Origin: CAIJXB01 sp964439595
Lineage (GTDB): Bacteria; Chlamydiota; Chlamydiia; Chlamydiales; Rhabdochlamydiaceae
Assembly (NCBI GenBank): GCA_964439595.1
Contig: CAYTOK010000002.1
Location: forward strand, 1-64,000
Direction of reading: 5' to 3'
DNA: 64,000 nucleotides
This document shows, piece by piece, positions 29,108-38,696 of this stretch. Both the position numbers and the translations under genes were made by a program. The notes below the pieces were generated by a model that was not told the origin of the DNA, did no database searches, and was given only the letters and a program-made list of their open reading frames with translations. Position 1 is the first letter of the stretch; each line of letters begins with the position of its first letter.

Positions 29108-29944
29108 GTGAAGGGGTGCATTTGTCTAGATATTGACGGAACAATCACAGCAGATCCGTATACTATTCCTGAAAAAGTTGTGACTTTTCTTAGGAGGCTC
29201 TACCTCGATGGATGGCAGTTTTTATTTGTGACGGGAAGGACTTTTACTTTTGCTGCAAAGACGTTATGTGAAATAGATTTCCCTTATTTTTTTGCTGTTC
29301 AAAATGGGGCTGATCTTTTACTTATGCCGGAAGTTAAATGCTTATCGCAAGAATATCTTTTGGCAGAAGTCATTCCTAAAATAGAAGAAGTAGAGAAAAA
29401 TTTCCGTGAAGGTTTCCTTATTTATGCGGGGTGGCAAAAAGGGGATTTTTGTTATTATAACCCCTCTGCATTTTCTTCTGACATGTTAGGGCATATAGAA
29501 AAAATTAGAGCTCTTTCATCTGCCCCTTGGAAAGAACAGAATGTTTTTGAGTTTTCTTTAGAAGACTCTTTTCCTCTACTTAAAAGCTTGGGGACAAAAG
29601 AGGATATGTTTTTGTTAAATCAAAAATTAAAGAAAATGACAGATATTGAGGCCACTTTTATTAAAGATCCTTTAGGTCATGATGTGTATTTAAATTTGAT
29701 CACAGCGCCTAAGGCCACTAAAGGCGATATAGTAAGGAAGGTGCGCTCGTATTTTCCAAGTGGGGCTGTTTTTATTGGAGCCGGGGATGATTATAATGAC
29801 ATCTCTCTTTTGAAAGAGGTAGATATAGCTATTGCTATGGAAACATCTCCTAAAGAGCTTCTTGCTTTAGGGGATATTATAGCCAGGTCGGCAAGGCAAG
29901 AGGGGATCTTTGAAGCTTTATTAGAGGCAGTAGGGAGGATATAG
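29108..29944 (+). CDS. HAD-IIB hydrolase, Cof/sugar-phosphatase type
   Basis: Motif I is CLDIDGTITADP (nucleophile Asp and acid/base Asp), the VTGRTFTFA stretch is motif II, and GAGDDYNDISLL is motif IV. The cap between residues about 80 and 180 makes it subclass IIB, which includes sucrose- and mannosyl-3-phosphoglycerate phosphatases. The substrate is not predictable. I used GTG 29108 because AAGGAGA is 5-6 bases upstream and the upstream extension is not family-like. The next gene begins 3 bases after the stop. It has 278 residues. Confidence 0.88.
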   Translation: MKGCICLDIDGTITADPYTIPEKVVTFLRRLYLDGWQFLFVTGRTFTFAAKTLCEIDFPYFFAVQNGADLLLMPEVKCLSQEYLLAEVIPKIEEVEKNFREGFLIYAGWQKGDFCYYNPSAFSSDMLGHIEKIRALSSAPWKEQNVFEFSLEDSFPLLKSLGTKEDMFLLNQKLKKMTDIEATFIKDPLGHDVYLNLITAPKATKGDIVRKVRSYFPSGAVFIGAGDDYNDISLLKEVDIAIAMETSPKELLALGDIIARSARQEGIFEALLEAVGRI

Positions 29945-29947
29945 ATT

Positions 29948-31210
29948 ATGGGAGTATTTGTGGAAGAAGATCATAAAAGAAAACTAGTAGAGCTAGCTTT
30001 AACTTCTTATAAAAAAAGGTATAGCTTGCAAACCAACTTTATTCACTTTTTTGCAGCAGATCCTCTAGCTGTTTATCAAGATACAATCCCTACATTAGAA
30101 AATTTTATCTATGCCTACACCCTTTTTCGTTCAAAGCTTGTAGATAATATCCAACAGGGGAAAAGTCTTTTAGAAAGATTGCTCCCTTTTGAGGTGAATG
30201 GAAATTTTCCGCATTACCTACATGAGTACCCTAATACTTTTGATCCTTGCCATTCTTCGCAGTTTCTTCCCCCTCTTTTTTATTTACTTGGTGATTTTTC
30301 TTCTATTTTAGGGGAGTCTTTACTAGAAAAGTTGCAAAAGCTCTCTGAAAGAATCGTCTTATACCTTAAGTCGTTAGATAGTCTTTCTACTATAGCTAAG
30401 AACCGTTTAGAAGCTTTTTTAGGGCAATTTAATCCAGATGCATGGGTTCCTAAAACCTCTTCTGAGTGGGCTGATTTTTGTATTTGTTCTCAGATGGCTA
30501 AGAAACCTTTGTCAAAAGCTTTTGCTGTCTGGAATCCTGGTTGCTGCGTGTATATAGGTGATTCTTTAGAAAGATTACAAGATGGCTTAGAACCGGCTGT
30601 AACATTACTAGACCTTTTCATGGCGGAAGCTTATCGTGTGTTTCCTACAAGAGCTCTTGCAGCTGAAGTAGTTCATATGAAAGCTGCTTTAATCCAGCCT
30701 ATAGAGCCTATTTTATTAGGAAAAGAAGAACCGATTGCTGTATTAGTAGAAGAAAAAAGTAGGCAGTGTTTTACTGTTTACTGTGGATCTTCCTTAGAAA
30801 CTCATTCACTTACCGTAGAAGCTAAGACAGGATCTTTTTCTATTGTTCCTAAAGGATTGCAGAAATACGAAATTGTTTATACGTATGATGAGATCGTTCC
30901 TTCTGAAGAAGATAGTGTAGAAATAGCGTTATATCTTAGCGCCCATAGCTCTCAAACTATTACAGTTAACGCAGAGAGGGCAACAGTTTTTAAAGCAGAA
31001 GAGACGCTACACCTAACTTCTCCTTTTTTACAGATCGCTGCTACTTTCTTGGTAGATCCTAATAAAGGACAGTTTCTTGGGCACATTTCTAAAGCTAACC
31101 GTTCCTTCCAAAAGAACCGTAAGCTGTATGCTGCATATGATTGGAAGATAGGTTGGAGGACACTGCGAAGAGAATCCAAGGCAGAGGTTACTTTAGAGAT
31201 TTCTTGGTAG
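29948..31210 (+). CDS. Conserved-looking protein of unknown function, 420 aa
   Basis: No signal peptide or transmembrane helix. The N-terminal two thirds look helical (about 1-240); the last 170 residues alternate short beta-type segments (VLVEEKSRQCFTVYCG, SLTVEAKTGSF, TITVNAERATVF), suggesting a beta-sandwich. It starts 3 bases after the HAD phosphatase gene, with GGAGGAT as ribosome site, so both are cotranscribed. I do not recognise the family; a substrate link to the phosphatase is possible only by neighbourhood. Confidence 0.72.
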   Translation: MGVFVEEDHKRKLVELALTSYKKRYSLQTNFIHFFAADPLAVYQDTIPTLENFIYAYTLFRSKLVDNIQQGKSLLERLLPFEVNGNFPHYLHEYPNTFDPCHSSQFLPPLFYLLGDFSSILGESLLEKLQKLSERIVLYLKSLDSLSTIAKNRLEAFLGQFNPDAWVPKTSSEWADFCICSQMAKKPLSKAFAVWNPGCCVYIGDSLERLQDGLEPAVTLLDLFMAEAYRVFPTRALAAEVVHMKAALIQPIEPILLGKEEPIAVLVEEKSRQCFTVYCGSSLETHSLTVEAKTGSFSIVPKGLQKYEIVYTYDEIVPSEEDSVEIALYLSAHSSQTITVNAERATVFKAEETLHLTSPFLQIAATFLVDPNKGQFLGHISKANRSFQKNRKLYAAYDWKIGWRTLRRESKAEVTLEISW

Positions 31211-31216
31211 AAGCTA

Positions 31217-33763
31217 TTACTTTTCAATTTCTTTTGGATTATCTCGTTGTAGTAAGACTGGTATAATTTCTAAGCCGTCATAAAAATTAATGAGGTCTTC
31301 CGAAAGATTCGGGTTAAAAGAAAGGTCTAGATCTTTTAATTCAGGGTATTGCTCTTTGCTAGCTGAAAAACGGATAAGTTTGTTGTCTGAAATATCTAGA
31401 TCCTCAAGTTTATCTAAATTTCCTGGGGGAGAAGTGAATATTTCAAACTCGTTATGTGACAAGTTTAGTCTTTTTAAATTTGGAGGGGGGAGGTTATATA
31501 TATACCCCTTAGAAGTTAGATCTTTATTGAATGCTGTTATCTTGTTAAAAGAAAGGTCTAAACTTTCTAAATGTAAAAGCTTTGCAGTTATTTTAAAAAC
31601 TCCTTTAAAATTATTGTGAGATAAATTTAGATGAGTTATATGGGATAGGTGAGAAGCTATGCAAGGGGGAATTATTTTAAGATTACATCCGCTGAGGTTG
31701 AGAGAAGTGCTCTTAGTTTGCAAGCAGGTTATGATTTTTTGTTGTACATCGAAACTGTAATTTGAAAGTCCAAGCTTTTTTACCTCTAATAAAAAGTCAG
31801 TGAAGTCGCTATGTAAATTATCAGGATCTAGCTTAGGAAATTTTATATCCAGAGGCTTTAAGAGTTTATTCTCTGTGATATCTAAGAAAGTTAACTTAGG
31901 AAAGTGACTTGCTCGAGCTGAAACCTGTGCTATTTGATTGTTTTTACAAGACAATTGTTGTAGGGAGGGAATGTTTTTAGGGAACTCTGTGAGCTTATTT
32001 CTATCGATCGATAGATACGCTAGTTCTGGAAGTTGTAATTTGGCATCTAATTTTTCAAATTCATTACCTGATAAATCTAACCATTTTAGCTTTATATGTT
32101 CGTGTTCAGGTGGTAATACAATCAATTCTGAAAAGTCTATACTGCCTGATAAGTCTACACTTCCCCCAGATGCTTCTGCGCTTGGAAATTCGATATCTAA
32201 GGCTTTAAGTTTGTTATTTTGAAGACTTAGGTAAATTAGACCTAGGAGATTAAGAGAAAACTTTATCAGTTGGTTATTTGAAAGGTCTAGATGGAGTAAT
32301 TTAGTAAATTGTTTGGGGTCAATGCGAAATCGTTCAAGTTGGTTTCTTGCTATATTTAGTATAATTATATTAGGAATCTTCGCCTCAAAGGTTCTAAGTT
32401 GATTATTTTCAAGAAGTAGTTCACTCAATCCTTTGTGCTCTAAAGAACAATTTGTTAGTTGATTGTTAGAAAGGTTTAACTTAGAAAGCCATGGAAAGTC
32501 TGTCGAAAGGCATAGAGGAATATCATTAAGCTCGCATCCGCTTAAATCAAGATCAGCATTTTTCGTTAGATAGCAGTCTATAATTTTTAACTGAACGGCA
32601 AAACTATAATTTTCTAGTTGAAGCTGATCTACAATCAATAAAAAAGAGCTAAATTCTCTGAGTTTATGAGTAGTTAATGACGAAAGTTCAATGTGATCTA
32701 TATTTAAGTAATTTAAAAGGGGGAAGCGAATTGCTGGATTAGCCATCTTTGTCAATTTGTTACCTTGACAGTGTAGGTGTTCAAGAGAAGGGAGATCTTC
32801 AGGGAAATCAACAAGACTATTTTTGGCAATATTTAGATCATGTAGATAGAGTAAGTCGCTTGAATAAGGCCTAAAATGCTCAAGTCGATTATTAAATAAG
32901 TTCAAAGTTTCTAGTCCAGGAAGAATTCCCTCAAAGGTTTCTAACTTATTATTTGCAAGGTTTAGGTAGATAAGAGTGTCATGTTCAAGATCACAAACTT
33001 TCAGGTGATTGTTCGAAAGATTTAATTTAGAAAGCCATGGAAAGTCTGTCGAAAGACAGGGGGGGATATCTGTAAGCTCACATCCGCTTAAATTTAGAGA
33101 GTCTTTTTCAGATAAATAACAATCAACGATTTTTTGTTGTACTTTAGCGCTATATTTTGTTAGTCCAAGATCTCTAGCTATTTCCTCTTTATCTATGGGA
33201 ATGTTTTTTTCTACTTTAGAAGTCTTATCAAGAGAGTGGGCAGTCTTACCAAGAGACTTAGCGGTTTTATCAAAAGGGATGTCAATCTTGAGGGCGGCCT
33301 TTTTTGGAAGAACAAGTTCGTCAAAACTATAATTTGGGCTGCCTTCGATAGGAACAAACTTTCCAAAGATTTTTGGTTCTTTTTTAGGATTGTGTTCCTG
33401 TAAGGCAAAATCTTTAACGGCCTCGTTTCCATTTGTGGAGGTGTGGGGTGTGTGAGGGGAGCTTTTTTCAGGTAGAGGAGGGGTTTTTTCTTCAACGTCT
33501 GTTGTGTCATCGCTAAAAGGACTTCCGGGTTTGCTAAGAACTAACTCATAGACACTGTTGCTTAGGCTGTGTAACTCTTCTGGGTCTTTTGAGTCTTCTA
33601 ATCTAGAAAAACTATAATCGTTTAAAGAATGTTTTGTTGCAACAGGCTTCCAGAAAAGGTCGGGTCTTATTAATGTGCTAGATGGGTTCCGTGAGCTTGG
33701 TCCTATTAGGGGGATCCCTGTATTCGGGTTGCTACCACTTGTTGAAGAAAAATCATAGCTCAT
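31217..33763 (-). CDS. Leucine-rich-repeat protein, three-module, predicted effector
   Basis: An 848-residue protein without signal peptide. The first 200 residues are Ser/Pro/Asp-rich. Then three modules follow, each beginning with a helical header (YSAKVQQKIVDCYL, YSFAVQLKIIDCYL, YSFDVQQKIITCL) and an SGC-x-L-x-x-IPP/L-CLS element. Each module continues with LRRs of LxxLxLSxNxL type of about 20-23 residues. The first two modules are nearly copies, so the gene grew by internal duplication. Such LRR proteins in intracellular bacteria bind host partners; here that is inference. AAAGGTAATT precedes the ATG at 33763. Confidence 0.8.
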   Translation of the reverse strand: MSYDFSSTSGSNPNTGIPLIGPSSRNPSSTLIRPDLFWKPVATKHSLNDYSFSRLEDSKDPEELHSLSNSVYELVLSKPGSPFSDDTTDVEEKTPPLPEKSSPHTPHTSTNGNEAVKDFALQEHNPKKEPKIFGKFVPIEGSPNYSFDELVLPKKAALKIDIPFDKTAKSLGKTAHSLDKTSKVEKNIPIDKEEIARDLGLTKYSAKVQQKIVDCYLSEKDSLNLSGCELTDIPPCLSTDFPWLSKLNLSNNHLKVCDLEHDTLIYLNLANNKLETFEGILPGLETLNLFNNRLEHFRPYSSDLLYLHDLNIAKNSLVDFPEDLPSLEHLHCQGNKLTKMANPAIRFPLLNYLNIDHIELSSLTTHKLREFSSFLLIVDQLQLENYSFAVQLKIIDCYLTKNADLDLSGCELNDIPLCLSTDFPWLSKLNLSNNQLTNCSLEHKGLSELLLENNQLRTFEAKIPNIIILNIARNQLERFRIDPKQFTKLLHLDLSNNQLIKFSLNLLGLIYLSLQNNKLKALDIEFPSAEASGGSVDLSGSIDFSELIVLPPEHEHIKLKWLDLSGNEFEKLDAKLQLPELAYLSIDRNKLTEFPKNIPSLQQLSCKNNQIAQVSARASHFPKLTFLDITENKLLKPLDIKFPKLDPDNLHSDFTDFLLEVKKLGLSNYSFDVQQKIITCLQTKSTSLNLSGCNLKIIPPCIASHLSHITHLNLSHNNFKGVFKITAKLLHLESLDLSFNKITAFNKDLTSKGYIYNLPPPNLKRLNLSHNEFEIFTSPPGNLDKLEDLDISDNKLIRFSASKEQYPELKDLDLSFNPNLSEDLINFYDGLEIIPVLLQRDNPKEIEK

Positions 33764-34044
33764 AATTACCTTTTGTATATAATTATGATCGTATCATAAT
33801 AGTAATTATTTTAGTAAAGTTATTAATTAGTGTTATTGGTGTGATTTTTTAATGAATTCTATTGTTAATTGACAACTTTCGTAATTTGATGTGAGTTTAT
33901 TTTTTTTTAAGTTTTTGAGAATTAATTGTTTGTGTGAATTTTATTTAGCGTGCAAATGCCAGATATGGAAAATCTATAGTTAATGCTCAATGCGGTGTTA
34001 TGAGTGGATTTATAGCCGTCAGATTCTTATTGAGAGGATCTTTT
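33764..34044. other. Gap between the LRR gene and the fabI terminator
   Basis: A strongly AT-rich stretch that presumably holds the LRR gene promoter on the minus strand. No ORF or RNA gene is visible. Confidence 0.45.
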
Positions 34045-34052
34045 TATGGAAA

Positions 34053-34080
34053 TTCCCCTAAGTGTAACTTCTTAGGGGAA
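34053..34080 (-). terminator. Terminator of fabI
   Basis: A 10-bp stem TTCCCCTAAG/CTTAGGGGAA with an 8-base loop lies 11 bases after the fabI stop. On the minus strand it is followed by TTTCC, a short U tract. Confidence 0.7.
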
Positions 34081-34090
34081 ATGCGAATAA

Positions 34091-34999
34091 CTACTCTGCT
34101 TTTCCTTGATAGGAGGGGCTATCTACAGAAACTCCCATAGAGTGAAGGCCATTATCTACATAGACAATGGAGCCTGTAATTGCAGAGCTAAGGGAAGAGA
34201 GGAGAAATGCTGCTGTATTAGCTACTTCTTCTGCTTCTAGATCTTTAGCTAGAGGGGCATTAGCTTTGGAATACTCTATCATGTTTTCAATGAATCCAAT
34301 GGCTTTAGCAGCTCTACTTTTTAAAGGACCTGCTGATATGCAGTTGACTCTGATACCCCACTTGCGGCCAGCTTCCCAAGCTAGTGTTTTTGTATCGCTT
34401 TCTAATGATGCTTTTGCGGAGCTCATCCCCCCGCCATAACCTGGTACTGCTTTTTCTGATGCCATATAGGTTAAAGAAAGCGTGCTTCCCCCTTTTTTCA
34501 TAAAAGGCCCAAAATGAGCTAGGAGGCTAATAAAAGAATAAGAAGAGGCGCTTTGGGCTGCTAAATACCCTGATCTGGAGGTGTCAAGAAGGTCTTTTTT
34601 TACTTCAGGAGCATTGGCTAGGCTGTGAACAAGGATATCAATTTCTCCAAAATCACGATGTACAGCTTCTGCTACTTCAGAAATAGTGTAACCAGATACA
34701 TCTTGGTATCTTTTATTGTCTTTTATTTCTTGAGGAACGTCTTCCGGCTTATCAAAAGCTGCGTCTAAAGAATATACTTTAGAGTACTCCATAAGACTAC
34801 CGTTAGAAAGTTTTCTGGACTCATCAAATTTACCCATAGTCCAGGATGTGGTAAAGATTTTTAGTATAGGGGTCCAAGTTCCTATGATAATTTCTGCGCC
34901 AGCTTCAGCAAGAGCTTTAGCTATAGCAAAGCCGTAGCCTTGGTCATCGCCGATACCTGCAATAAATGCTTTTTTCCCTTTCAAATCAATCGATAACAT
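34091..34999 (-). CDS. fabI: Enoyl-[acyl-carrier-protein] reductase, chlamydial/plant type
   Basis: FabI carries out the last reductive step of the fatty-acid elongation cycle with NADH. The short-chain dehydrogenase fold starts with GKKAFIAGIGDDQGYGFAI, and the active-site region TYMASEKAVPGYGGGMSSAK is the form found in plant and chlamydial enzymes, longer by one residue than in E. coli. An insertion near residues 50-80 is also typical. The length is 302 residues. CGGAGGTT lies a few bases before the ATG at 34999. A hairpin terminator follows. Confidence 0.96.
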   Translation of the reverse strand: MLSIDLKGKKAFIAGIGDDQGYGFAIAKALAEAGAEIIIGTWTPILKIFTTSWTMGKFDESRKLSNGSLMEYSKVYSLDAAFDKPEDVPQEIKDNKRYQDVSGYTISEVAEAVHRDFGEIDILVHSLANAPEVKKDLLDTSRSGYLAAQSASSYSFISLLAHFGPFMKKGGSTLSLTYMASEKAVPGYGGGMSSAKASLESDTKTLAWEAGRKWGIRVNCISAGPLKSRAAKAIGFIENMIEYSKANAPLAKDLEAEEVANTAAFLLSSLSSAITGSIVYVDNGLHSMGVSVDSPSYQGKAE

Positions 35000-35168
35000 A
35001 TGAACCTCCGGTTAACAGTGTAAAAGACCCCCCACTTTATACCAGATTTTCGAAAATCGTACAAGGCGATCTGCTTTTTTCTTGCATCTTAATAAAATTT
35101 TTATATAAAACTAAAAATTAATTAACGATGTTTTTGTGAGGCATTTTTTTTGACTAAGGAGGGGTGTT

Positions 35169-36071
35169 ATGGTTAGTAATGATTTAAATGGTTTAAAGGT
35201 TGACTATGTGATTCTCGATCAAATTGAAGAGAATAATACAGTAACTCGCGGTACGGCTATTTCTTTTGATTCAGTTGTAGATTCTGCTATTTTTGATATT
35301 TCCGAAGATTCTGCTGCTTTTTGGGTTGCCAGGAGTGTAAGGAAAACGCCTGATTTAAATGAGGTGGACTTCGATTCTCATAGTTCTATAGTAGAGGATG
35401 ATGACATGGAGAGCGTTGATTTGTGCGATCTCCTACTTAAAACGCAAAGCTGTTTTAAGAAAGAGGTTTCTTTTTTCACGGATGCGATTGAAATTTCTCC
35501 ACTAGGAGATATGACATATGTCTCTATTTCTGATGAGAAAAAAAGAGTAAAGACATTACCTTTTTTAAGCAGATACGAGGATATTATATTTGCCTTTATG
35601 CAAAGGGTAGAGCAATTTGTTAAGGCAAGGTTAGATGGGGCAGGAGTCCAGCCATCACATGAAGGATTACTTGTGATGAAACAGATAAGAGAGGATATGC
35701 AAATTCTTTTTCAACGTTATAAAAACAGTTGTGATTTTAAAGAAAGAGGCAAAGAGGATGTTAGATATTTATTATCAAACACTGTTAGAGCATTTGCTAT
35801 TCAAGAATTAGAGTTAGATAGAGAGCTTTTGCGTTTGTTTGCATCGAATCCAGCGATTGCTAGAAATCTTTGGTATTGCTCAGAGTTTCAAAGGGCTGTA
35901 AGAAAAGAAAAAAACATATCCATATTGGAGAGTGCTGGACTTGCCTGCCATAATTATACGAATACTTTAGCCAGGATGAAATTTAAAGATGTTCGCCTTG
36001 CTGTTTGGGAGGTGGATCTTTTGCTTGAGGCCATTGCACATGCGTGTGATGAATTTTTTCTTATTTACTAA
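35169..36071 (+). CDS. Hypothetical protein, 300 aa, unknown
   Basis: A strong AAGGAGGGGTG precedes ATG 35169. The product has no signal peptide or membrane helix. The first 100 residues are acidic and Ser-rich (SSIVEDDDMESVDL), then a helical domain follows from about residue 130 to the end (IIFAFMQRVEQFVKARL, LLVMKQIREDMQILFQRY). The acidic flexible N terminus with a helical C-terminal domain is common in secreted bacterial effectors, but I cannot assign a family. It precedes cydA by 60 bases on the same strand. Confidence 0.68.
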   Translation: MVSNDLNGLKVDYVILDQIEENNTVTRGTAISFDSVVDSAIFDISEDSAAFWVARSVRKTPDLNEVDFDSHSSIVEDDDMESVDLCDLLLKTQSCFKKEVSFFTDAIEISPLGDMTYVSISDEKKRVKTLPFLSRYEDIIFAFMQRVEQFVKARLDGAGVQPSHEGLLVMKQIREDMQILFQRYKNSCDFKERGKEDVRYLLSNTVRAFAIQELELDRELLRLFASNPAIARNLWYCSEFQRAVRKEKNISILESAGLACHNYTNTLARMKFKDVRLAVWEVDLLLEAIAHACDEFFLIY

Positions 36072-36131
36072 TTAAAAGCGGAGTCGTACGATGTGCCTTT
36101 ACTAAGGAAAAAAATTAGGCAGGAGATGGAT

Positions 36132-37502
36132 ATGGATGTTGTTATATTATCGAGAATTCAGTTCGCGCTTACAAGCGCTTTTCACTATATTTATCCCCCG
36201 CTTAGTATAGGTCTTGGATTAATGCTTGTAATCATGGAGGGGATGTATCTGAAAACGAAAAATCCTCTTTATAAAGAGATGGCTAAGTTTTGGACTAAAA
36301 TATTTGGTCTTACATTTGCTTTAGGAGTTGCTACAGGACTTGTTCAGCTTTTCGGGTTCGGGACAAATTGGGGAAGGTATTCTCGTTTTGTTGGTGATGT
36401 TTTTGGAAGCGCTTTAGCAGCGGAGGGGATTTTTGCTTTTTTTCTGGAAGCTGGTTTTATAGGAATTATGCTTTTTGGTTGGGAGAGAGTTTCTGCTAGG
36501 GTGCATTACCTTTCTACTGTTTTAGTTGCCTTTGGAGCTCATTTTAGCTCTGTTTGGATTGTGATCACAAACTCTTGGATGCAAACACCTGCCGGATATA
36601 AAATTGTAGGAGAAGGAAGAGATGCTAAGGCTGTTGTAACAGATTTTTGGGAGATGATTTTTAACCCATCTTCAGTAGATCGACTTGTTCATGTAATTTT
36701 AGGGTGCTGGCTTGCTGGTGTTTTTTTAGTGCTTAGCATAAGTGCTTATTACTTACTTAAGAATAAGCATGTGGCTTTTTCTACATGTTGTATGAAGTTA
36801 GGCCTTTTTGTGGGAGCTATTGTATTATTTTTACAGATGCTATCGGCTGATTCCACGGCAAGAGGTGTAGCTGTAAATCAACCGATAAAGTTAGCTGCTA
36901 TAGAAGGTCTTTATGAAACAACTTCACACGCCCCTTTAACTCTTTTTGGCTCGGTTGATGCCAAAACAGAGACTGTAAAGGGAGTCAGCATCCCTTCTAT
37001 GCTCAGTTTTTTAGTTCATAGAGACCTTGAAACGCCTGTTTCAGGATTAAACGACTTTCCTAAAGATGAGTGGCCTAATGTGCCTGTTGTTTTTCAAGTA
37101 TATCATCTTATGCTTGCTATGTGGGGGGCTATGGTTATTTGTGTTTTGCTTGGTTTGTGGTTTTTAAAGAGAAAAAAACTAGAAAAAGCCAAGTGGACTT
37201 TGAGAGCCCTTGTTCTATCCGTATTTTTTCCTCAGTTAGCTAATCAGGCAGGTTGGTTTACCGCAGAGATGGGCAGACAGCCATGGCTTGTGTACAAACT
37301 TTTAAAGACACAAGATGGTACGTCTGTTTCTGTGATTGCAAGTCAAGTATCGTTTTCTATCGGGATGTTTGTTGTTATTTATATCCTTCTTTTTGCTCTT
37401 TTTGTCTATTTATTAGATCAAAAAATAAAACATGGTCCCGATGGAGTAGGGGGAGAGGAAGATCCTACTCAAGTTGAATATCGAAATTATCTAAATAAGT
37501 AA
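36132..37502 (+). CDS. cydA: Cytochrome bd ubiquinol oxidase subunit I
   Basis: CydA binds the three haems and the quinol site of the bd-type oxidase in the inner membrane. The protein starts MDVVILSRIQFALTSAFHYI, with the haem-ligand His in that stretch. GRQPWLVYKLL is the invariant late motif (near AEMGRQPW). Eight to nine transmembrane helices are visible. I chose ATG 36132, 6 bases after GCAGGAG, rather than GTG 36093; a second ATG at 36126 is less well spaced. It has 456 residues. cydB begins 12 bases after the stop. Confidence 0.96.
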   Translation: MDVVILSRIQFALTSAFHYIYPPLSIGLGLMLVIMEGMYLKTKNPLYKEMAKFWTKIFGLTFALGVATGLVQLFGFGTNWGRYSRFVGDVFGSALAAEGIFAFFLEAGFIGIMLFGWERVSARVHYLSTVLVAFGAHFSSVWIVITNSWMQTPAGYKIVGEGRDAKAVVTDFWEMIFNPSSVDRLVHVILGCWLAGVFLVLSISAYYLLKNKHVAFSTCCMKLGLFVGAIVLFLQMLSADSTARGVAVNQPIKLAAIEGLYETTSHAPLTLFGSVDAKTETVKGVSIPSMLSFLVHRDLETPVSGLNDFPKDEWPNVPVVFQVYHLMLAMWGAMVICVLLGLWFLKRKKLEKAKWTLRALVLSVFFPQLANQAGWFTAEMGRQPWLVYKLLKTQDGTSVSVIASQVSFSIGMFVVIYILLFALFVYLLDQKIKHGPDGVGGEEDPTQVEYRNYLNK

Positions 37503-37514
37503 GGAGTGGATTTT

Positions 37515-38543
37515 ATGAGTGTGTTCGTTTTAGAGCATTTATGGTATTTTATTGTGGGCTTTTCTCTTATTGCTTATGTAGTATTAGATGGATTTGATCT
37601 TGGTGTTGGCATGCTTCATGTCTTCACGAAAAAAGATGAAGAAAAACGTATTTTCCTCAATGCCATAGGACCTGTATGGGACGGCAATGAGGTGTGGCTC
37701 GTTATTTTTGGTGGAGCTCTTTTTGCTGGGTTTTCCGGGGTGTATGCAACTCTTTTTTCCGGGTTCTATGACCTTGCTATGGTGTTTCTTCTTGCCTTGA
37801 TTTTTAGAGCCGTCGCCATTGAATTTCGCAGTAAGCATAAATCCACTTATTGGAGAGCTACTTGGGATTATACATTTGCTTTAGCAAGTTTTGGGATTGC
37901 TTTTGGTGCAGGACTCACTTTAGGTAACCTAATTCAAGGTATTCCATTGGATGTCAATAAGGATTTTAAAGGTTCTTTAGGGATGTTTTTTCAACCGTAT
38001 CCCATATTAATTGGATTTTTAGCCGTAGCGCTTTTTCTTATGCATGGAGCTATCTACCTTGTGATGAAAACAGAAGGGGAATTGCACGATAAAATACGCA
38101 AATGGGCCATGCGCTCTATAGCTGTATTTTTCTTTTTTTACTTTCTTGCCACATGTGCTACTCTTATTTACATGCCTTATATGACCGATAAGATAAGGGA
38201 AATCCCTTGGGTTGGTCTTCTAGCTGCTGTGGCTTTTCTTCTCTTTTTTAGCATTCCTAAACTTTTTTCTAAGGGAAGAGATGGAACAGCATTTATTGCT
38301 TCTTGCGTAGGGATCGCTTCACTTGTGGGGCTCTTTGGCATAGGGACTTATCCCGTGCTTGTACGCTCTAGTATTGATCCTGTAGCGCATAGCTGGACAA
38401 TTTCTAATGCTGCCGCATCAGCTCCTACCTTGAAAATGCTTTTACTTGTTGTTGTAATTGGTGTTCCTTTTGTTTTAGGATACGGGATTTATATCTACAG
38501 GATTTTTAGAGGAAAAGTAAAAATAGGGCCTTCTAGTTATTAA
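37515..38543 (+). CDS. cydB: Cytochrome bd ubiquinol oxidase subunit II
   Basis: A 342-residue polytopic subunit that pairs with CydA. The family motifs FIVGFSLIAYVVLDGFDLGVG, GPVWDGNEVWLVIFGGALFAGF and AIEFRSKH are clear. I used ATG 37515 because AAGGAG at 37501-37506 gives 8-base spacing; the GTG at 37506 overlaps that site. It is cotranscribed with cydA. No cydX-like short ORF was evident after it. Respiration at low oxygen is the usual role. Confidence 0.95.
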   Translation: MSVFVLEHLWYFIVGFSLIAYVVLDGFDLGVGMLHVFTKKDEEKRIFLNAIGPVWDGNEVWLVIFGGALFAGFSGVYATLFSGFYDLAMVFLLALIFRAVAIEFRSKHKSTYWRATWDYTFALASFGIAFGAGLTLGNLIQGIPLDVNKDFKGSLGMFFQPYPILIGFLAVALFLMHGAIYLVMKTEGELHDKIRKWAMRSIAVFFFFYFLATCATLIYMPYMTDKIREIPWVGLLAAVAFLLFFSIPKLFSKGRDGTAFIASCVGIASLVGLFGIGTYPVLVRSSIDPVAHSWTISNAAASAPTLKMLLLVVVIGVPFVLGYGIYIYRIFRGKVKIGPSSY

Positions 38544-38592
38544 TAGTGGCGTTTTTTTTCTTTAGAGGAGGAAAACTCTTTTATGCGCAGTT

Positions 38593-38626
38593 TCACTGAG
38601 AGGGAAATAGCTTTTCTTCTCAGTGA
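38593..38626. other. Inverted repeat after cydB
   Basis: A perfect 9-bp inverted repeat TCACTGAGA/TCTCAGTGA with a 16-base loop. No T run follows, so it is not a canonical terminator; it may stabilise the cydAB message. Confidence 0.4.
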
Positions 38627-38696
38627 GGAATAGGGAGATTTTTCAAGCGTTATGCGCTGTCAACGTGCCACGCGGCAACCCTATATTCGCTCTTTG

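Noticed and set aside
38593..38626. cydB terminator
   Set aside because: The 9-bp stem is perfect but has no T run on the plus strand, so I record it as an inverted repeat only.
38640..38696. GC-richer stretch after cydB, as a gene fragment
   Set aside because: Short frames exist on both strands, but none is long enough or family-like; it lies beside the end of the exonuclease gene and I cannot support a call.
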